A stretch of 64,000 nucleotides of DNA. It comes from Methylobacterium brachiatum (GTDB taxonomy: Bacteria > Pseudomonadota > Alphaproteobacteria > Rhizobiales > Beijerinckiaceae). The notes below the pieces were generated by a model, which did no database searches, was not told the origin of the DNA, and saw nothing but the letters and a program-made list of their open reading frames with translations. Positions 61,718-64,000 of the stretch are shown here, one piece after another. The position numbers and the translations under genes were made by a program. Within the stretch, counting starts at the first letter, position 1; each line of letters opens with the position of its first letter. The DNA lies in assembly GCF_020523825.1 (NCBI RefSeq), contig NZ_JAJALK010000005.1, positions 124,001 through 188,000 on the forward strand, given 5' to 3'.

Positions 61718-61831
61718 CTCTCCTCCCTCTTGCGGGGAGGAGTTGAGGCTGGGGGTGGCTCAGCCGGCCTCGGCCGGGAGAGGGTCATACGACCACCCCG
61801 CCCCTGCCCCCTCCCCGCACGGGGAGGGGTG
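61718..61831. repeat. REP/BIME-like inverted repeat
   Basis: Two polypyrimidine-polypurine hairpins: CTCCTCCC / GGGGAGGAG around 61720-61742, and CCCCTCCCCG / CGGGGAGGGG at 61808-61829, related to the element at 2313-2410. It lies between the dehydrogenase and hydrolase genes and may set their relative mRNA levels. Confidence 0.65.
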
Positions 61832-61838
61832 GTGATGG

Positions 61839-62975
61839 TCAGTAGACGACCACGGACCGGATCGACTTGCCCTCGTGCATGAGGTCGAAGCCGTGATTGA
61901 TCTCGTCGAGCGGCATGGTGTGGGTGATCAGATCGTCGATGTTGATCTTGCCCTCCATGTACCAGTCGACGATCTTCGGCACGTCCGTGCGGCCGCGGGC
62001 GCCGCCGAAGGCCGAGCCCTTCCAGACGCGGCCGGTGACCAGCTGGAACGGACGGGTCGAGATCTCGCGGCCGGCCTCGGCCACGCCGATGACGATCGAC
62101 TCGCCCCAGCCGCGATGGCAGCACTCGAGGGCCTGGCGCATCACGTGGACGTTGCCGGTGCAGTCGAAGGAGAAGTCGGCGCCGCCGCCCGTGAGATCGA
62201 CGATGGCCTGGACCACCTTGTCGGTGCCGATCTCGCTCGGGTTGATGAAGTCGGTCATGCCGAATTTGCGGGCCATGGCCTGCTTTTCCGGGTTGATGTC
62301 GACACCGATGATCTTGTCGGCCCCGACCATCCGGGCGGCCTGGAGCACGTTGAGGCCGATGCCGCCGAGACCGAACACCACCACGTTGGCGCCGGGCCAG
62401 ACCTTGGCGGTGTAGATCACCGCGCCGATGCCGGTGGTCACGCCGCAGCCGATGTAGCAGATCTTGTCGAAGGGGGCGTCTTCACGGATCTTGGCGAGCG
62501 CGATGGCGGGCAGGACCGTGAAGTTCGAGAAGGTCGAGCAGCCCATGTAGTGGAACACGGTGTTCGCGCCGGAAGGGCTGCCGCCGGTGGAGACGCAGGA
62601 GAAGCGGCTCGTGCCGTCCGGCATCACGCCCTGGCCCTGGGTCGCGCGGATCGCGGTGCACAGGTTGGTCCGCTGGGACAGGCAGGACTTACAGTTGCGG
62701 CATTCCGGCGTGTAGAGCGGGATGACGTGGTCGCCGGGCTTCAGCGTGGTGACGCCGGCGCCGACCTCGCGGACGATGCCCGCGCCCTCATGGCCGAGGA
62801 TCGCCGGGAACTTGCCCTCGGAATCGAGGCCCGAGAGGGTGTAGGCATCGGTGTGGCAGATGCCGGTGGCCATCAGCTCGACGAGAACCTCGCCGGCCTT
62901 GGGCCCTTCGATGTCGATGGTCTCGATCGTGAGAGGCTTCTTGGCCTCCCACGCGACCGCAGCGCGCGTCTTCAT
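61839..62975 (-). CDS. frmA: S-(hydroxymethyl)glutathione dehydrogenase / class III alcohol dehydrogenase
   Basis: A 378-residue zinc dehydrogenase oxidising S-hydroxymethylglutathione (from formaldehyde) to S-formylglutathione with NAD. The catalytic zinc site is [12 protein letters not shown] with LGHEGAGIV; structural zinc: [18 protein letters not shown]; the NAD fold is [17 protein letters not shown]-terminal residues up to KSIRSVVVY are complete. The ATG at 62975 was preferred over the GTG one codon earlier. The hydrolase for the next step follows on the same strand. Confidence 0.96.
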   Translation of the reverse strand: MKTRAAVAWEAKKPLTIETIDIEGPKAGEVLVELMATGICHTDAYTLSGLDSEGKFPAILGHEGAGIVREVGAGVTTLKPGDHVIPLYTPECRNCKSCLSQRTNLCTAIRATQGQGVMPDGTSRFSCVSTGGSPSGANTVFHYMGCSTFSNFTVLPAIALAKIREDAPFDKICYIGCGVTTGIGAVIYTAKVWPGANVVVFGLGGIGLNVLQAARMVGADKIIGVDINPEKQAMARKFGMTDFINPSEIGTDKVVQAIVDLTGGGADFSFDCTGNVHVMRQALECCHRGWGESIVIGVAEAGREISTRPFQLVTGRVWKGSAFGGARGRTDVPKIVDWYMEGKINIDDLITHTMPLDEINHGFDLMHEGKSIRSVVVY

Positions 62976-63202
62976 CACCTGTTCCTGTTGTCTGGACGAT
63001 CACGGACGGCGCCGAACTGCCGACTCTTCGGCGCGCCTCGCCCGAGGGCGGCACACCGAACGGTCCGAAAATCTGGCGTGTGTTTGATGCTTCTCGCGCC
63101 GGGATGCAATCTTTGCGGCCGCGTTGAGACCGCGTGCCCCGCCGGACGGTCCGGGGAATGGGTCGCATCCGCCCGGCGCGGGCTGCGCGCTAACTCCCGG
63201 GC

Positions 63203-64000
63203 ATGGATCGCACCTTTCCCATGACCCGCGCCGCCGGGCTCGACCGGCTCGCCGCCTTCCTGGCGGGCGCCGGGGCCGATTACGCCGCCGCCCGCAACAC
63301 CGATCGCGGGCCCGGCCTCGAGCCGACCACGTCGGCACTCTCGCCCTATCTGCGCCGGCGCCTGATCACGGAGGCCGAGGTCGCGGCAGCGGCCGAGCGC
63401 GCCTTCGGCGACGGCGGCGCCGAGAAGTTCGTCTCCGAGGTGTTCTGGCGGACCTACTTCAAGGGCCACCTGGAGACCCACCCGTCCGCCTGGACGGAGT
63501 CCCTCGCCCTGGCCGCGTCCGACCGGGAACGCCTCGCCGCCGAGCCCGGCCTGCGCCGGACCTACGAGTCCGCCGTCGAGGGCCGGACCGGCATCGACGG
63601 CTTCGACGATTGGGCGCGCGAGCTCGTCGAGACCGGCTGGCTGCACAACCACGCCCGGATGTGGTTCGCCTCGATCTGGATCTTCACCCTGCGCCTGCCC
63701 TGGGCGCTCGGCGCCGAATTCTCCCTGCGCCACCTCGTCGACGGCGACCCGGCGAGCAACACCCTGTCCTGGCGCTGGGTGGCGGGCCTCCACACGCGGG
63801 GCAAGCACTACGTCGCCCGCGCCGAGAACATCCGGCGGTATACGGAGGGGCGCTTCGATCCTGCCGGCCTCGACGAATACCCGGACGCCCTCGACGAGGC
63901 GATGCCGCCCCGCGAGGTCGCGCTGCCGCGCTCCGATGCCGTGCCGGCCGGCGACGTCGCGCTGCTGCTGCATCTCGACGACCTGAGCCCGGAGAGCCTG
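63203..64000 (+). CDS. Photolyase-family FAD-binding domain protein, lacking antenna domain (C-terminus outside window)
   Basis: Partial gene: 266 codons are present and the end lies beyond the window. The product begins directly with the FAD-binding half of DNA photolyase/cryptochrome (SPYLRRRLITEAEVA, FVSEVFWRTYFKGHLE, TGWLHNHARMWFASIWIFTL, FSLRHLVDGDPASNTLSWRW). The usual N-terminal antenna domain of about 130 residues is absent; the ATG at 63203 is preceded by non-homologous intergenic sequence. It keeps the segment that enfolds FAD, so blue-light or redox activity is possible. It is divergent from the formaldehyde dehydrogenase gene. Confidence 0.83.
   Translation, partial: MDRTFPMTRAAGLDRLAAFLAGAGADYAAARNTDRGPGLEPTTSALSPYLRRRLITEAEVAAAAERAFGDGGAEKFVSEVFWRTYFKGHLETHPSAWTESLALAASDRERLAAEPGLRRTYESAVEGRTGIDGFDDWARELVETGWLHNHARMWFASIWIFTLRLPWALGAEFSLRHLVDGDPASNTLSWRWVAGLHTRGKHYVARAENIRRYTEGRFDPAGLDEYPDALDEAMPPREVALPRSDAVPAGDVALLLHLDDLSPESL

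Noticed and set aside
1..64000. CRISPR arrays, tRNA, rRNA, insertion sequences, prophage
   Set aside because: None recognised on reading both strands; repeated elements found are short dyads or REP-like hairpins only. A dedicated RNA search was not possible.

Overview
The window is high-GC (roughly 70 %) alphaproteobacterial chromosome. The gene set fits a Methylobacterium-type member of the Hyphomicrobiales: a MucR regulator, DUF1236 and usg proteins, candidate EcfG-type stress promoters, an FTR1 iron permease, many short secreted proteins, and a glutathione-linked formaldehyde route. Genus is inferred from gene content only. I see no rRNA, tRNA, CRISPR array, phage or insertion sequence. 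Both window edges cut genes: a DapA-family dehydratase on the left and a photolyase-like flavoprotein on the right.

Layout. 1-4 kb: DapA-family dehydratase, a small cupin, and a three-gene cystine/polar amino-acid ABC transporter. 4-8 kb: a DUF2243 membrane pair behind a perfect inverted repeat, an OPT-family transporter and an FTR1 iron permease. 8.3-10.5 kb: a DUF350 / DUF1190 / glutathionylspermidine-synthase-like operon. 10.6-13.3 kb: zinc alcohol dehydrogenase with a membrane partner, then manganese catalase. 13.7-17.5 kb: rsgA and an egtD-methyltransferase pair. 18-23.4 kb: mostly small membrane, secreted and stress-type proteins, ending with an unusual MucR. 23.9-30.7 kb: MFS transporter, chemoreceptor, zinc-ribbon membrane protein and hybrid histidine kinase. 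31-36 kb: SelO, a two-motif (pepsin-like) aspartic protease and two lysozyme-inhibitor-like proteins. 36.3-40 kb: a glycosyltransferase on a lower-GC patch, then a hydroxyproline epimerase/oxidase pair. 40-45 kb: SLAC1-type channel and a two-subunit molybdenum hydroxylase with its GlxA-type regulator. 45-50.4 kb: usg, an orphan ABC binding protein, serA, and a catalase-like protein with cytochrome b561. 50.4-54 kb: an NrtR-like regulator, SPFH protein and NAD-kinase-like protein in one operon with a clear operator. 54.3-58.3 kb: a Gram-negative sortase and its single LPQTG substrate, followed by an HTH protein. 58.4-64 kb: small proteins, S-formylglutathione hydrolase, S-(hydroxymethyl)glutathione dehydrogenase and the photolyase-like gene.

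How genes work together. The two glutathione-linked enzymes convert S-hydroxymethylglutathione to formate and glutathione. The epimerase and FAD oxidoreductase would start hydroxyproline catabolism, and a 19-bp dyad lying across a promoter-like sequence upstream may control them. The strongest candidate for an undescribed system is the NrtR-like / SPFH / degenerate NAD-kinase-like operon, whose 19-bp perfect dyad sits between the promoter and the start codon. Also notable are the pepsin-like protease, the one-substrate sortase unit, the MucR without zinc-finger cysteines, and the photolyase domain without an antenna domain.
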